The notes: generated by a model from the sequence alone, not told the origin. 34,077 nucleotides of DNA from Candidatus Gastranaerophilales bacterium (GCA_944325585.1 CALVAS010000013.1:1-34077); one strand, 5' to 3'; counted from the stretch's first letter, positions 1 through 8,520 are shown. Numbers and translations are program-made.

Positions 1-2
1 AA

Positions 3-476
3 GCACCTATGTCACAGGCTGATAAAGAGGCAAATGCCGTTAAACTGCTTAAAAAATTGCAGCCGGATGACCTTGTAAAATTCGGTTTGATACCTGAATT
101 TATCGGTCGTGTTCCGATTTATGCAGTTCTTGATCAGTTGAATGAAAAGGCTTTGAAAAATATTTTGACAGAGCCTAAGAATGCTGTCCTTAAACAATAC
201 AAATGTCTTATGGAAATGGACGGTGTTGATTTGGAATTTGAACCTGAAGCCGTTGATTTAATTGCTCAGGAAGCATTAAAACGTAATACCGGAGCCAGAG
301 CGTTACGCTCAATTGTTGAGGAGATAATGCTTGACGTTATGTATGATGTTCCGACAAAAGGCAATATAGACAAGTTTGTCATTACGGCGGATATGGTTAA
401 AAATCGAAATAAAGCAGAGTTAATCAAACTGCCGACCAAAAACGGTGATGACGACGATGTTGAAATAAGCGCATAG
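3..476 (+). CDS. clpX: ATP-dependent Clp protease ATP-binding subunit ClpX, 3' part
   Basis: This is the C-terminal part of ClpX, the AAA+ unfoldase that recognises substrates and feeds them to the ClpP peptidase. The frame is open to the left edge, so the zinc-binding domain, Walker A and Walker B lie outside the window. Visible ClpX hallmarks are the arginine-box stretch FGLIPEFIGRVP, the small-domain run LTEPKNAVLKQYKCLMEMDG, and the sensor-2 motif TGARALRSIVEEIMLDVMYD. The protein ends in an acidic tail (DDDDVEISA), as ClpX proteins often do. The first ATG in the window (position 9) is an internal methionine. A terminator follows immediately, so this is the last gene of its transcript. 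The identification is secure; only the 5' extent is unknown. Confidence 0.96.
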   Translation, partial: APMSQADKEANAVKLLKKLQPDDLVKFGLIPEFIGRVPIYAVLDQLNEKALKNILTEPKNAVLKQYKCLMEMDGVDLEFEPEAVDLIAQEALKRNTGARALRSIVEEIMLDVMYDVPTKGNIDKFVITADMVKNRNKAELIKLPTKNGDDDDVEISA

Positions 477-505
477 AAAGAGGCATTAATTGCCTCTTTT
501 TTATT
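477..505 (+). terminator. Rho-independent terminator of clpX
   Basis: A 9-bp perfect stem (AAAGAGGCA at 477-485 with TGCCTCTTT at 491-499) encloses a 5-base loop and runs into a T tract. It starts directly after the clpX stop codon. Confidence 0.9.
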
Positions 506-534
506 ATTCTAAATATTCCAAATGCTTAACATAT

Positions 535-563
535 TTGTCAAATGAATATATTTATGAAAAAAT
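535..563 (+). promoter_or_regulatory. Possible polA promoter, close to the start codon
   Basis: TTGTCA (535-540) is followed after 17 bases by AAAAAT (558-563), which is 6 bases from the polA ATG. No Shine-Dalgarno is visible, so the message would be leaderless or nearly so. The -10 match is poor, and TATATT further upstream is an alternative. Confidence 0.35.
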
Positions 564-569
564 ATTTGT

Positions 570-3422
570 ATGGGAAATCAGAAAACGTTAATTTTGATAG
601 ATGGTCATGCTCTTGCTTTTAGACAATATTATGCGCTTGAGCGCACCAATATGAAAACAACTGACGGGATTCCGAGCTGGGCTGTTTATGGATTTTTTAA
701 ATCAATTTTTGATATGTTGAAAAATAAAAATCTTAACCCTGATGCTATTGCCGTTGCGTTTGACGTAAGCCATCATACTTTCCGTGTTGAAAAGTATCCC
801 GAATATAAGTCAAACCGTTCAGCTATGCCTGATCCTATGAAAATTCAAATGGAATTAATATATGAGGGATTAAAAGCGTTTAACATTCCGATTTATACAA
901 AAGAAGGTTTTGAAGCGGATGACGTAATCGGAACGATTTCCAAAAAGGCTTGTGAACTCGGTCATAAAGTCCTTATTTTGACAGGTGATCAAGATGCTTT
1001 TCAGCTTGTTGATAAAAACGGCTGTGTAAAGGTAATTTTGCCATATAAAGGTGAACTTGTCGAGTATGATTGGGATAAAATTTATGAAAAATGGGGAGTT
1101 TATCCTGATCAGGTTGTTGATTATAAAGCTCTGCGCGGAGATACGTCTGACTGTATTCCGGGGATTAAAGGTATCGGTGAAAAGACTGCGCAGAAACTTC
1201 TCGGAAAATACAAAAATCTTGAAAATATTCTTGCGGATTGTGAAAATATTCCTGAAAATACTGTTCGTTACAAGATATGCAACGGTGTTGACATTGCCAA
1301 ATTGAGCAAATATCTTGCAACAATTGTTTGTGATGTCGATATTGATTTTGATTTTTCGCTTGCAAATATTGAACTTCCTGATGTAAAAGCTGTTACTGAA
1401 TTTTTGACTAAAATGCAGTTTTACAGCTTTTTGAGGAATATAAACGGAATTTTACTCTCATTTGATAAGTCCGTAAAAGAGGTTCAGCCTCAGCCTTATC
1501 AAATAGTTCAGTCAGGCGGCGGACAGCAGCAACTTGCACTTTTTAGCGAGGCTGTAAAGTCTGAAATAGATAAATTTGAACTGAAATATGATAAACAAGA
1601 GATAACAGAGTTGGATGCCTTATCTGATATGGTAAATGAGCTTTGCAAAAGTAAAATTTTTGCAATTAAAGCCATAGGTGAGGCTAAAAGTCCGGTTAAT
1701 GTAAAACTGCGCGGTCTTGCGTTTGCAATTAATGACACTCTCAAATTCGATAAAAACTTTAAGGTTGACACGGAAATAGAAGGAAAAACAAAAACTTTTT
1801 ATGTTCCTTTCGGACATGAAGGACATCTGGATTTTGAAAAGGTGTTAGAAGTTTTAAAGCCGATTATTGAAGACGAAGACCTAAAAAAGATTACATATGA
1901 TGCAAAAAATGAATATAATATGTTCAGAGCGCTCGGAATAAAATTGGGCGGACTTGTATTTGATGTAATGCTTGCAAGTTATGTTAATGAGCCTGCACGA
2001 AATCATGCGCTTGATGTTCAGGCAATAGAGCGGATTAATCATATAATGTGTGATTTCAGCCCTTTTGAAGCAAGCAGAAAGAAAAAAATAGGTATTCTTG
2101 ATGCAACTTGCGAAGGTGTATCAGCTTACGCAGTTGATGTTGTTGCGACTATAATTGATTTAACGGCATTCTGGTGTAAAAAACTTGATAAAAAAGAGCA
2201 GGAATTGCTCTCCACAATTGAACTTCCCTTGTCACTTGTTCTTGCGGATATGGAGTTTACCGGCGTTTCAATTGATGTAAAATATTTAAACCAGCTGTCT
2301 GAAACAATGGAAGCCTCTGTAAAGCGTTTGGAAAGAAGAATTTTTCTTCTTGCGGGCGAAGGTTTCAATCTGAATTCACCGCGTCAGGTCGGCGAAATTC
2401 TTTTTGACAAATTGAAAATTGAATCTAAAAAGAAAAGAAAAAGTAAAAAATACTCAACAAGCGCTGAAATTCTTGAAGAACTCGCGCCTGAGTATAAAAT
2501 TGCGGATTTAATTCTTCAGTACCGCAAATTTACAAAGCTCCGTTCAACTTATACGGAAGCATTGCCTGAATTGATTAATCCTGTTGATAACCGCATTCAT
2601 ACAACATTTAATCAGACAATCACAGCAACCGGCAGATTATCCTCTTCCAATCCGAACTTGCAGAATATTCCGATAAGGACTGAGGAAGGCAACAAGATTC
2701 GTAATGCTTTTGTACCGAAAGACAGAGAAAATTATTTAATGCTTTCAGCAGACTATTCTCAGATTGAATTGAGGCTTTTGGCGCATATCTCAAAAGATAA
2801 GCACTTAATTGAGGCCTTCAAGTCAGGTGTGGATGTTCACACTCTTACGGCTTCCAAGGTCTTTGACGTGCCGATTGATGAAGTTACAAAAGAAATGCGT
2901 TATAAATCAAAAGCCGTCAATTTCGGTATAATTTACGGACAAAGTAAATACGGACTGGGCAAAGCTCTCGGTATAACCTGGGAAGAAGCGGAAGATTTTA
3001 TCAATAAATATTTTAAAACCTATCCAGGTGTAAAAAAATACATGACAAACATTGTAAAATCTGCAGAGAAGAAGGGTTATGTCGAATCAATTTACGGCCG
3101 CAAGCGTCATCTGGAAGATGAGTTGAACAGTTCAAACACGCAGATAAGAGATTTTGCCAAACGTGCGGCAATCAATCATCCTATGCAGGGAACGGCCGCT
3201 GATTTAATTAAGATTGCAATGATTGACTTAAATAAAAAATTGAAAGAAAATAATCTTGAATCCAAAATGATTTTGCAAGTGCATGACGAACTTGTTCTGG
3301 AAGTTAAAAAGTCTGAACTGGAAGTCGTTAAACAGCTTGTTTTGGATGCAATGGGGCTCGGCCAGCCTTTTGAAGTTCCGCTGGTAATTGACATAAGTGC
3401 AGGTGCATCATGGAAAGAATAA
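570..3422 (+). CDS. polA: DNA polymerase I
   Basis: This is family A DNA polymerase, used for gap filling, Okazaki-fragment processing and repair. The N-terminal third is the 5'-3' nuclease (ADDVIGTISKKA, GDTSDCIPGIKGIGEKTAQKLL with its helix-hairpin-helix). The C-terminal half has all polymerase motifs: motif A DYSQIELRLLAHIS (about residue 727), the O-helix KAVNFGIIYGQSKYGLG, and motif C LQVHDELVLEV (about residue 903). The middle 3'-5' exonuclease domain is present in outline but its metal ligands are gone. FAIKAIGEA stands where E. coli has FAFDTETDS, and the later aspartates are also replaced, so proofreading is predicted to be absent, as in Taq and Bst polymerases. The 950-residue length is normal. 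The start lacks a Shine-Dalgarno. The next gene overlaps its 3' end by 13 bases. Confidence 0.97.
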   Translation: MGNQKTLILIDGHALAFRQYYALERTNMKTTDGIPSWAVYGFFKSIFDMLKNKNLNPDAIAVAFDVSHHTFRVEKYPEYKSNRSAMPDPMKIQMELIYEGLKAFNIPIYTKEGFEADDVIGTISKKACELGHKVLILTGDQDAFQLVDKNGCVKVILPYKGELVEYDWDKIYEKWGVYPDQVVDYKALRGDTSDCIPGIKGIGEKTAQKLLGKYKNLENILADCENIPENTVRYKICNGVDIAKLSKYLATIVCDVDIDFDFSLANIELPDVKAVTEFLTKMQFYSFLRNINGILLSFDKSVKEVQPQPYQIVQSGGGQQQLALFSEAVKSEIDKFELKYDKQEITELDALSDMVNELCKSKIFAIKAIGEAKSPVNVKLRGLAFAINDTLKFDKNFKVDTEIEGKTKTFYVPFGHEGHLDFEKVLEVLKPIIEDEDLKKITYDAKNEYNMFRALGIKLGGLVFDVMLASYVNEPARNHALDVQAIERINHIMCDFSPFEASRKKKIGILDATCEGVSAYAVDVVATIIDLTAFWCKKLDKKEQELLSTIELPLSLVLADMEFTGVSIDVKYLNQLSETMEASVKRLERRIFLLAGEGFNLNSPRQVGEILFDKLKIESKKKRKSKKYSTSAEILEELAPEYKIADLILQYRKFTKLRSTYTEALPELINPVDNRIHTTFNQTITATGRLSSSNPNLQNIPIRTEEGNKIRNAFVPKDRENYLMLSADYSQIELRLLAHISKDKHLIEAFKSGVDVHTLTASKVFDVPIDEVTKEMRYKSKAVNFGIIYGQSKYGLGKALGITWEEAEDFINKYFKTYPGVKKYMTNIVKSAEKKGYVESIYGRKRHLEDELNSSNTQIRDFAKRAAINHPMQGTAADLIKIAMIDLNKKLKENNLESKMILQVHDELVLEVKKSELEVVKQLVLDAMGLGQPFEVPLVIDISAGASWKE

Positions 3423-3835
3423 AGTTTAAAATATTTATATTATGTTCGGCATTTTTATTTGCGCTGCCTGCTTTTGCGGACGAAAGTGCTGTTAGTTTAA
3501 GCACGCTTGTGACCCCGCAAAATGTTTCATTTGAAACGTGTACGAAAACTTTTCCGATGAACAGTGAAAGACTGTTTTATCTGACGCTTGCGGCTGTCAA
3601 TGCAAACAGATTTGAGATAAAAGAAGTTCAATCCAAAACGGGCTATATATTGTTTTCAGCTGTTGAAAAAGAATTTCTGGCAAGTGTTGTTTCTATTGAC
3701 AAATATCGTTCTATGCTAAAGATAACGCCTGCAAATAACAATTATTATTTTGCGCCTGGAATTGTTTTAAATATGTACAAATATATTGATATTAATGCAA
3801 ACGAGCATCTTCAAAATATTCCAAAAGGCGGTTAA
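3410..3835 (+). CDS. Small exported protein of unknown function, overlapping polA
   Basis: This is a 141-residue protein with a clear Sec signal peptide: basic start MERIKFK, hydrophobic core IFILCSAFLFALP, and a likely cleavage after AFA in LPAFADES. The mature part is short and soluble-looking, with a run resembling periplasmic lipoprotein-like domains (RFEIKEVQSKTGYILFSAV). No catalytic motif is recognised. Its ATG lies inside the last codons of polA, so the two are probably translationally coupled. At its 3' end the stop codon shares the palindrome TTAA with the stop of the convergent tlyA. The coding call is well supported by the signal peptide and context; the function is unknown. Confidence 0.75.
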   Translation: MERIKFKIFILCSAFLFALPAFADESAVSLSTLVTPQNVSFETCTKTFPMNSERLFYLTLAAVNANRFEIKEVQSKTGYILFSAVEKEFLASVVSIDKYRSMLKITPANNNYYFAPGIVLNMYKYIDINANEHLQNIPKGG

Positions 3836-4650
3836 TTAAGATTATCAAACGCGTCGGATACGATTTGACGGATTTGGTTCATGTCAAATTCATCGGAAGT
3901 TTTGTCAGTAGTAATCCATAACAGATATTCAATATTTCCGGAAGGCCCCTTGATTGAGGAATATGTCAGATTTTTTATGCAGTAATCAAGTGATTGCGCA
4001 TAATTTATAACATTTTCAATAACATCTTGGTGCACTTTTTTGTCTTTTACAACCCCGCCTTTTTCAACGTTTTCTTTGCCGGCTTCAAATTGCGGTTTGA
4101 TAAGCAAAATCATTTCATGAAATTGCGGGTTTAAAAGCGTTTTAAGGTTGTTAAGGACTTTTGTAAGCGAAATAAAGGACAAATCACTTACGAGTAAATC
4201 CGCAACGGACTCTGCTTGTGTATAAATATCATCAAACTTGCAAATCTTAAGATTTGTCCGCTCAATAACTTTAACGCGTTTGTCCGAGCGGATTTTCCAG
4301 TCAATTTGTCCGTAGCCTACATCAACGGCATAGACGAATTTGGCGCCGTTCTGGAGCAGACAGTCCGTAAATCCGCCGGTGGAAGCCCCTGCATCAAAGC
4401 AGATTCTATCCTCAACACTGACATCAAATGTATCAAGAGCCTTTTTGAGTTTGAAACCGCCGCGTGAAACATAGGGCATTGATTTTACAACAATGTCATA
4501 TTCTTTTGAGGGATTTATTTGAAAACCGGCTTTTGTAATGTATTCATCATTAATCTTGACGTGTCCTGCAAGAATCGCCGCCGCAGCTTTACTTTTGGTT
4601 TCAAAATATCCTAAATCCGTTAAATATTTGTCCAAACGTTCCTTATTCAT
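3832..4650 (-). CDS. tlyA: TlyA family rRNA 2'-O-methyltransferase / hemolysin A homologue
   Basis: This is a 272-residue protein with an N-terminal S4 RNA-binding domain (residues 1-60, RLDKYLTDLGYFETKSKAAA) followed by an FtsJ-type SAM-dependent methyltransferase. The SAM-binding loop is FDAGASTGGFTDCLL (about residues 85-99). The catalytic K-D-K-E set appears as the lysine of RGGFKLKKAL, the aspartate of LLVSDLSFISL, the lysine of LLIKPQFEAG and a downstream acidic residue. In actinobacteria the family methylates 16S and 23S rRNA cytidines, which affects capreomycin sensitivity; the hemolysin name is historical. It lies 42 bases downstream of tatD on the same strand and is probably cotranscribed with it. 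There is no clear Shine-Dalgarno. Confidence 0.93.
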   Translation of the reverse strand: MNKERLDKYLTDLGYFETKSKAAAAILAGHVKINDEYITKAGFQINPSKEYDIVVKSMPYVSRGGFKLKKALDTFDVSVEDRICFDAGASTGGFTDCLLQNGAKFVYAVDVGYGQIDWKIRSDKRVKVIERTNLKICKFDDIYTQAESVADLLVSDLSFISLTKVLNNLKTLLNPQFHEMILLIKPQFEAGKENVEKGGVVKDKKVHQDVIENVINYAQSLDYCIKNLTYSSIKGPSGNIEYLLWITTDKTSDEFDMNQIRQIVSDAFDNLN

Positions 4651-4692
4651 AAAAATAAAATATCACGGGCAATAAATTTTTACCAGTATTCT

Positions 4693-5463
4693 TCAGATAG
4701 ATAAAATTTTCTCTGCATTTTGAGTTGTAATTTGCGCAACCTCTTCAAATGTGATTCCGCGAAGTCCTGCAATTTCTTCCGCAACAAATTTTATATATGC
4801 AGGCTGGTTTTCTTCTCCTCTGTGCGGTACAGGTGTCAGATACGGTGCGTCGGTTTCAAGAAGAAGTTTTTCAAGCGGAATTATGGAGGCCACTTCCTTC
4901 ATCTTTTTTGCATTTTTAAAAGTTACAACGCCGCCAAGGGCAATATACCAGCCTTCTTTGATACATTCATTTGCAAATTCAGGGCTTCCCGAAAAGCAGT
5001 GCATGATAACCTTAGAATTTTTGTTATGTTCCTTTAAAATATCAAAAGTGTCTCTATGCGCATCTCTGTCATGGACGTTAACCGGCAGATTCAGCTCATT
5101 TGCAATTTCTATTTGTTTTATAAAAACTTCTTTTTGCAAATCGATAAAACTTTTATCCCAGTAATAATCAAGTCCGATTTCTCCAATTCCGACAACTTTT
5201 TGTGATTTTGCAAGTGATCTTATTTTTTCTTCAATCTTATCATTCCAATCTTTAGCTTCTGAAGGGTGAATGCCAAGATAACAGTAAACATTCTCGTATT
5301 TTTGCGAAAGTTCAAAAACAACCTCAATATCATTTGCTTCTGCCGCAGGAACGATAATTTTTTTTACGTTATTTTCTGCGGCATTTTTTAAAATCTCCTC
5401 AATTGAAAGATTTTCAATCATGTTTATGTGAGAATGCGTATCAATCAGATAATTTTTATTCAT
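4693..5463 (-). CDS. tatD: TatD family metal-dependent deoxyribonuclease
   Basis: This is a 256-residue amidohydrolase-fold TIM-barrel nuclease. All metal-binding motifs are visible in order: IDTHSHIN near the N-terminus, GEIGLDYYW, NVHDRDAH, IMHCFSGS and LLETDAPYLTP. These proteins act as 3'-5' exonucleases and deoxyribonucleases, with roles proposed in DNA repair and RNA quality control. Length is typical. It is divergent from gatD with only 44 bases between the start codons and is followed by tlyA. A TATAAT box sits 6 bases before the ATG and no Shine-Dalgarno is present, so the transcript may be leaderless. Assignment to TatD versus the close paralogue YcfH cannot be made from sequence alone. 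Confidence 0.94.
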   Translation of the reverse strand: MNKNYLIDTHSHINMIENLSIEEILKNAAENNVKKIIVPAAEANDIEVVFELSQKYENVYCYLGIHPSEAKDWNDKIEEKIRSLAKSQKVVGIGEIGLDYYWDKSFIDLQKEVFIKQIEIANELNLPVNVHDRDAHRDTFDILKEHNKNSKVIMHCFSGSPEFANECIKEGWYIALGGVVTFKNAKKMKEVASIIPLEKLLLETDAPYLTPVPHRGEENQPAYIKFVAEEIAGLRGITFEEVAQITTQNAEKILSI

Positions 5464-5469
5464 ATCCGA

Positions 5470-5500
5470 ATTATAACATGAATGAACTTTATGATATAAT
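5470..5500. promoter_or_regulatory. Divergent -10 boxes for tatD and gatD, both adjacent to start codons
   Basis: On the minus strand TATAAT (5470-5475) stands 6 bases before the tatD ATG. On the plus strand TATAAT (5495-5500) stands 7 bases before the gatD ATG at 5508. Neither has a convincing -35 or leaves room for a Shine-Dalgarno. This arrangement predicts two divergent leaderless messages. Confidence 0.5.
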
Positions 5501-5507
5501 CATAGCC

Positions 5508-6242
5508 ATGGAAACATCAGGTTTAAAAATTTCAGCAGGGCATCTTTACCCCAAACAATTAAATCTTTACGGTGATATGGGGAATATAATCACTCTTAAG
5601 CGCCGTTGCGAATGGCGCGGAATAGAGTTTGAATACAATGAAATTAATATGAATGATAAAATTCCTGTTTGTGATTTGTACTTTATCGGCGGCGGTCAGG
5701 ATAAAGAGCAGATTGATGTTTCAAAGTCCATGTATCTGCAAAAAGATTTTTTGATTGAGCAGCGTGATAACGATGCGGTATTTCTCGGAATCTGCGGCGG
5801 GTATCAGCTTTTCGGACATTATTATCAGCCATTTGACGGCGAAAAACTTTTAGGGGTAAGTCTTTTGGATGCCTATACGGTTGCGGGTAAAAAAAGATTT
5901 ATCGGAAATGTTACTGCTCACACTGATTTTTTAACTCCCGAAACCCTTGTGGGGTTTGAAAATCATTCGGGGCTTACGTATCTTCAGAATGATACAAAGC
6001 CGCTTGCTGTCGTGTCAACAGGTAACGGAAATAACGGAAAAGACAAAACGGAAGGAGCACGTTACAAAAATGTTTTTGGAACATATCTTCACGGTTCTTT
6101 ATTGCCTAAAAATCCTCATTTAGCGGATTATTTAATTTCTCTTGCGCTTGAAAAACGATACGGAGAGAAAATTCAACTTGCAAAACTTAATGACGAAATC
6201 GAATACAATGCTCACAATTCGGTTCTGGACAAGGCTTACTGA
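5508..6242 (+). CDS. gatD: GatD-like glutamine amidotransferase (lipid II isoglutaminyl synthase glutaminase subunit)
   Basis: This is a 244-residue class I (CobB/CobQ-type) glutamine amidotransferase. With MurT, GatD amidates the D-glutamate of the lipid II stem peptide. The family N-terminus HLYPKQLNLYGDMGNIITLKRR matches GatD closely. The nucleophile elbow GICGGYQLFG places the catalytic cysteine at about residue 96, and GTYLHGSLLPKNP gives the catalytic histidine at about 195. The start at 5508 was chosen because an ideal -10 box lies 7 bases upstream and the family alignment begins just after it. An in-frame ATG at 5478 would add 10 residues, and the frame stays open further into tatD. 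MurT, usually the immediate neighbour, is not in this window. The next gene starts 2 bases downstream. Confidence 0.85.
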   Translation: METSGLKISAGHLYPKQLNLYGDMGNIITLKRRCEWRGIEFEYNEINMNDKIPVCDLYFIGGGQDKEQIDVSKSMYLQKDFLIEQRDNDAVFLGICGGYQLFGHYYQPFDGEKLLGVSLLDAYTVAGKKRFIGNVTAHTDFLTPETLVGFENHSGLTYLQNDTKPLAVVSTGNGNNGKDKTEGARYKNVFGTYLHGSLLPKNPHLADYLISLALEKRYGEKIQLAKLNDEIEYNAHNSVLDKAY

Positions 6243-6244
6243 TT

Positions 6245-6667
6245 ATGGATAAAATCTTGCTTTTATATAAAAACTGGTGCAAAATTCCCGATAAAATCAG
6301 ATTTTTGATTATCGGCGCAATAAACGCTGCGATTTCATATGTTATTTTTGCAATTGCAGTGTTTTTGATAGGCGACAAATATTATCAGATTTGCGCGGCG
6401 CTGCAGTGGGTGATTTCATCATTTTTTTCTTTTACAAACCAGAAACTTTTTGTATTCTGCACTAAAGGAAACTGGATAAAGGAATATTTAAAATGCTGTA
6501 CAACATGGCTTGTCAGTTATTTGTTGAACGTTTTGATTCTGGAAGTTTTTGTACAATATTTGCATTTGAATGTTTATATCGCACAATTTTTGTCGATATT
6601 TACTGTTTCAGTCGTAACGTATGTGATGTTTAAATATTTTGCCTTTAAGGCGCATAAGGCTGCATAA
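6245..6667 (+). CDS. GtrA family membrane protein
   Basis: This is a 140-residue integral membrane protein with four hydrophobic segments, roughly IRFLIIGAINAAISYVIFAI, YYQICAALQWVISSFFSF, WLVSYLLNVLILEVF and IAQFLSIFTVSVVTYVMF. The pattern (RFLIIGAINAAISY near the start, FTNQKLFVF in the second loop, a basic C-terminal end after FKYFAFK) is that of the GtrA family. Those proteins are thought to flip or assist polyprenyl-linked sugars in cell-surface polysaccharide or teichoic-acid glycosylation. It is almost contiguous with gatD, consistent with a cell-envelope operon. Its stop codon merges with a terminator shared with proS. Confidence 0.88.
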   Translation: MDKILLLYKNWCKIPDKIRFLIIGAINAAISYVIFAIAVFLIGDKYYQICAALQWVISSFFSFTNQKLFVFCTKGNWIKEYLKCCTTWLVSYLLNVLILEVFVQYLHLNVYIAQFLSIFTVSVVTYVMFKYFAFKAHKAA

Positions 6668-6707
6668 AAAAATACTTAACCCATTTAAAAAGGATTAAGT
6701 ATTTTTT
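6667..6707. terminator. Bidirectional terminator between gtrA-like gene and proS
   Basis: A 13-bp stem (AAAAAATACTTAA at 6667-6679 with TTAAGTATTTTTT at 6695-6707) has A and T tracts on both flanks, so it can terminate transcription from either side. Confidence 0.85.
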
Positions 6708-6722
6708 ATAAACATTTTTTAA

Positions 6723-8459
6723 TTATTTTAGATTTTCGACAGCGTTTGTAATCTTTTTAACCGCTTCTTCCGGTGTTAATTTTATCATCTCGTCTGTTTC
6801 GCGGATTTTGCATTCAACAAGTCCTTCGCTGACTGTTTTTCCGATAGTGATTCTGTATGGAAATCCTATTAAATCCGCATCTTTAAATTTAACGCCGGCG
6901 CGTTCGTCACGGTCATCAAGAACTGCTTCAACGCCTGAAGATTGCAATTGTGCATAAATTTCAGATGCAATTTTCATCTGTGTTTCATCCTGAATATTGA
7001 CAGGAACAATCACTGCATGATACGGAGCAATTGCTAAAGGCCATTTGATTCCGTGTTCATCATGATGCGCTTCAACAGCTGCTGCCGCTGTTCTTGAAAT
7101 TCCGATTCCGTAGCAGCCCATTACATAAGGATGAGTTTTTCCGTTAACATCTGTGTAAACTGCATTCATAGGTTTGGAATATTTGGTGCCGAGTTTAAAG
7201 ATATTGCCGACTTCAATTCCCTTTGTTACAAAAAGCGGTTTTCCGCATTCCGGACAAAGTTCTCCGCGTTCAACAAGACGGATATCGGCTTTAATTACGT
7301 TTTCAGGTAAAACATCCTCAAGATTTGCGCCGACAAGGTGTTTGTCAGTTTGATTAATACCGACAACAAAGTTTTTCATATGGAAAACTGTTTCGTCCGC
7401 AATAATTTTTATTCCGTTCATTCCGTTCGGGCCGATGAATCCGGGTTCAGCGTTGAATCCTTTTTCATTCATCAATTCTTCGATTTCGCCGGCTGTTGCA
7501 ATTCTGATTTCAATTCCGCCTGCAGCATTCATCAATTTGGTTTCCTCAACTGCTTTGTCTGCTCTGATAAGTGCAATTACAGGCTTTTTATCAACAATAT
7601 ACACAAGAGATTTAAGAATCAATGTTGACGGAATTTTTAAAAATTCGCTCAATTCGTCAATTGAATGAGTGTTTGGCGTATCAAGAATTTTCTTTTCTTT
7701 AAAATATTCTTTGCCGTCAACAACAGCAGGCGGCAATTTTGAAACCGCGTGGTTTGAATTTGCGCTGTAATCGCATTCATTACAGTAAAATACGTCATTT
7801 TCGCCCGCGTCAGTGTCTGTTATTACCATGAATTCGTGTGAAACGCTTCCGCCAATGGCGCCTGAGTCTGATTGAACCATTTTAGTTTCAAGTCCGCAGC
7901 GTTCAAAGATTTTTTTGTAAGCCTGAGCCATATTTTCATATTCTTTGTCCAGTCCGGCTTCATCAACATCAAAACTGTAAGCGTCTTTCATGATAAATTC
8001 GCGTCCTCTTAAAAGACCGTATCTCGGTCTTATTTCATCACGGAATTTTGATTGAATTTGATAAAGATTTACAGGAAGCTGTTTGTATGATTTTAATGCG
8101 TCGCGTGCAACTGATGTAATAATTTCTTCATGTGTCGGTCCGAGGCACATATCGCGATCGTGGCGGTCTTTAAGACGCATAAGTTCTTTTCCGTAAACTT
8201 CCCAGCGTCCGGATTCTTCCCAGAGTTCTTTGGGCTGTACAAAGGGCATCAAAAGCTCTTGGGCACCAGCTCTATCCATTTCTTCGCGGACGATTTTTTC
8301 AACTTTTTTCAAAACCCGCCACATCAAAGGCATATATGTATAAACCCCGGGGGCAAGTTTTTTTATATATCCTGCGCGGCCGAGCATTTTATGAGAAACA
8401 ACTTCCGCATCTGAAGGAAATTCTCTTAATGTTTGTACAAACAATTTTGACATTTTCAT
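6723..8459 (-). CDS. proS: Prolyl-tRNA synthetase
   Basis: This class II aminoacyl-tRNA synthetase of 578 residues charges tRNA-Pro. It is the bacterial type. The N-terminal catalytic half includes the GLLRGREFIMKDAYSFD run and the motif 2 area CLGPTHEEIIT. A YbaK-like editing insertion domain (about residues 225-410) follows. Motif 3 is GCYGIGISRTAAAAVE, and the C-terminal anticodon-binding domain contains VEAVLDDRDERAGVKFKDADLIGFP. The first ATG was chosen because AGAGGA lies 10 bases upstream; a second ATG two codons later is possible. That Shine-Dalgarno sits in the 3' arm of a possible hairpin that begins at the stop codon of the upstream TPR gene. The 3' end is closed by the shared terminator. 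Confidence 0.97.
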   Translation of the reverse strand: MKMSKLFVQTLREFPSDAEVVSHKMLGRAGYIKKLAPGVYTYMPLMWRVLKKVEKIVREEMDRAGAQELLMPFVQPKELWEESGRWEVYGKELMRLKDRHDRDMCLGPTHEEIITSVARDALKSYKQLPVNLYQIQSKFRDEIRPRYGLLRGREFIMKDAYSFDVDEAGLDKEYENMAQAYKKIFERCGLETKMVQSDSGAIGGSVSHEFMVITDTDAGENDVFYCNECDYSANSNHAVSKLPPAVVDGKEYFKEKKILDTPNTHSIDELSEFLKIPSTLILKSLVYIVDKKPVIALIRADKAVEETKLMNAAGGIEIRIATAGEIEELMNEKGFNAEPGFIGPNGMNGIKIIADETVFHMKNFVVGINQTDKHLVGANLEDVLPENVIKADIRLVERGELCPECGKPLFVTKGIEVGNIFKLGTKYSKPMNAVYTDVNGKTHPYVMGCYGIGISRTAAAAVEAHHDEHGIKWPLAIAPYHAVIVPVNIQDETQMKIASEIYAQLQSSGVEAVLDDRDERAGVKFKDADLIGFPYRITIGKTVSEGLVECKIRETDEMIKLTPEEAVKKITNAVENLK

Positions 8460-8467
8460 AATATATA

Positions 8468-8520
8468 AATCCTCTTTTCATTTTCCAATAAATCTATTTT
8501 AGCATGAAAAAATAAGGATT
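8468..8520 (-). promoter_or_regulatory. Hairpin covering the proS ribosome-binding site
   Basis: Read on the minus strand, AATCCT plus TTTTCAT (within 8504-8520, overlapping the TPR gene stop) can pair with ATGAAAA plus AGGATT (8468-8481). The 3' arm includes the proS Shine-Dalgarno AGAGGA. It may be a weak terminator, a translational control element, or chance in A/T-rich DNA. Confidence 0.35.

Noticed and set aside
4651-4670. Leaderless promoter for tlyA (TATTTT 6 bases before the ATG)
   Set aside because: The -10 is a common A/T-rich string and no -35 fits; cotranscription with tatD is simpler.
5403-5507. Longer gatD start at 5403 inside tatD
   Set aside because: It would overlap the divergent tatD coding sequence and lie upstream of the -10 box; family similarity begins after 5508.
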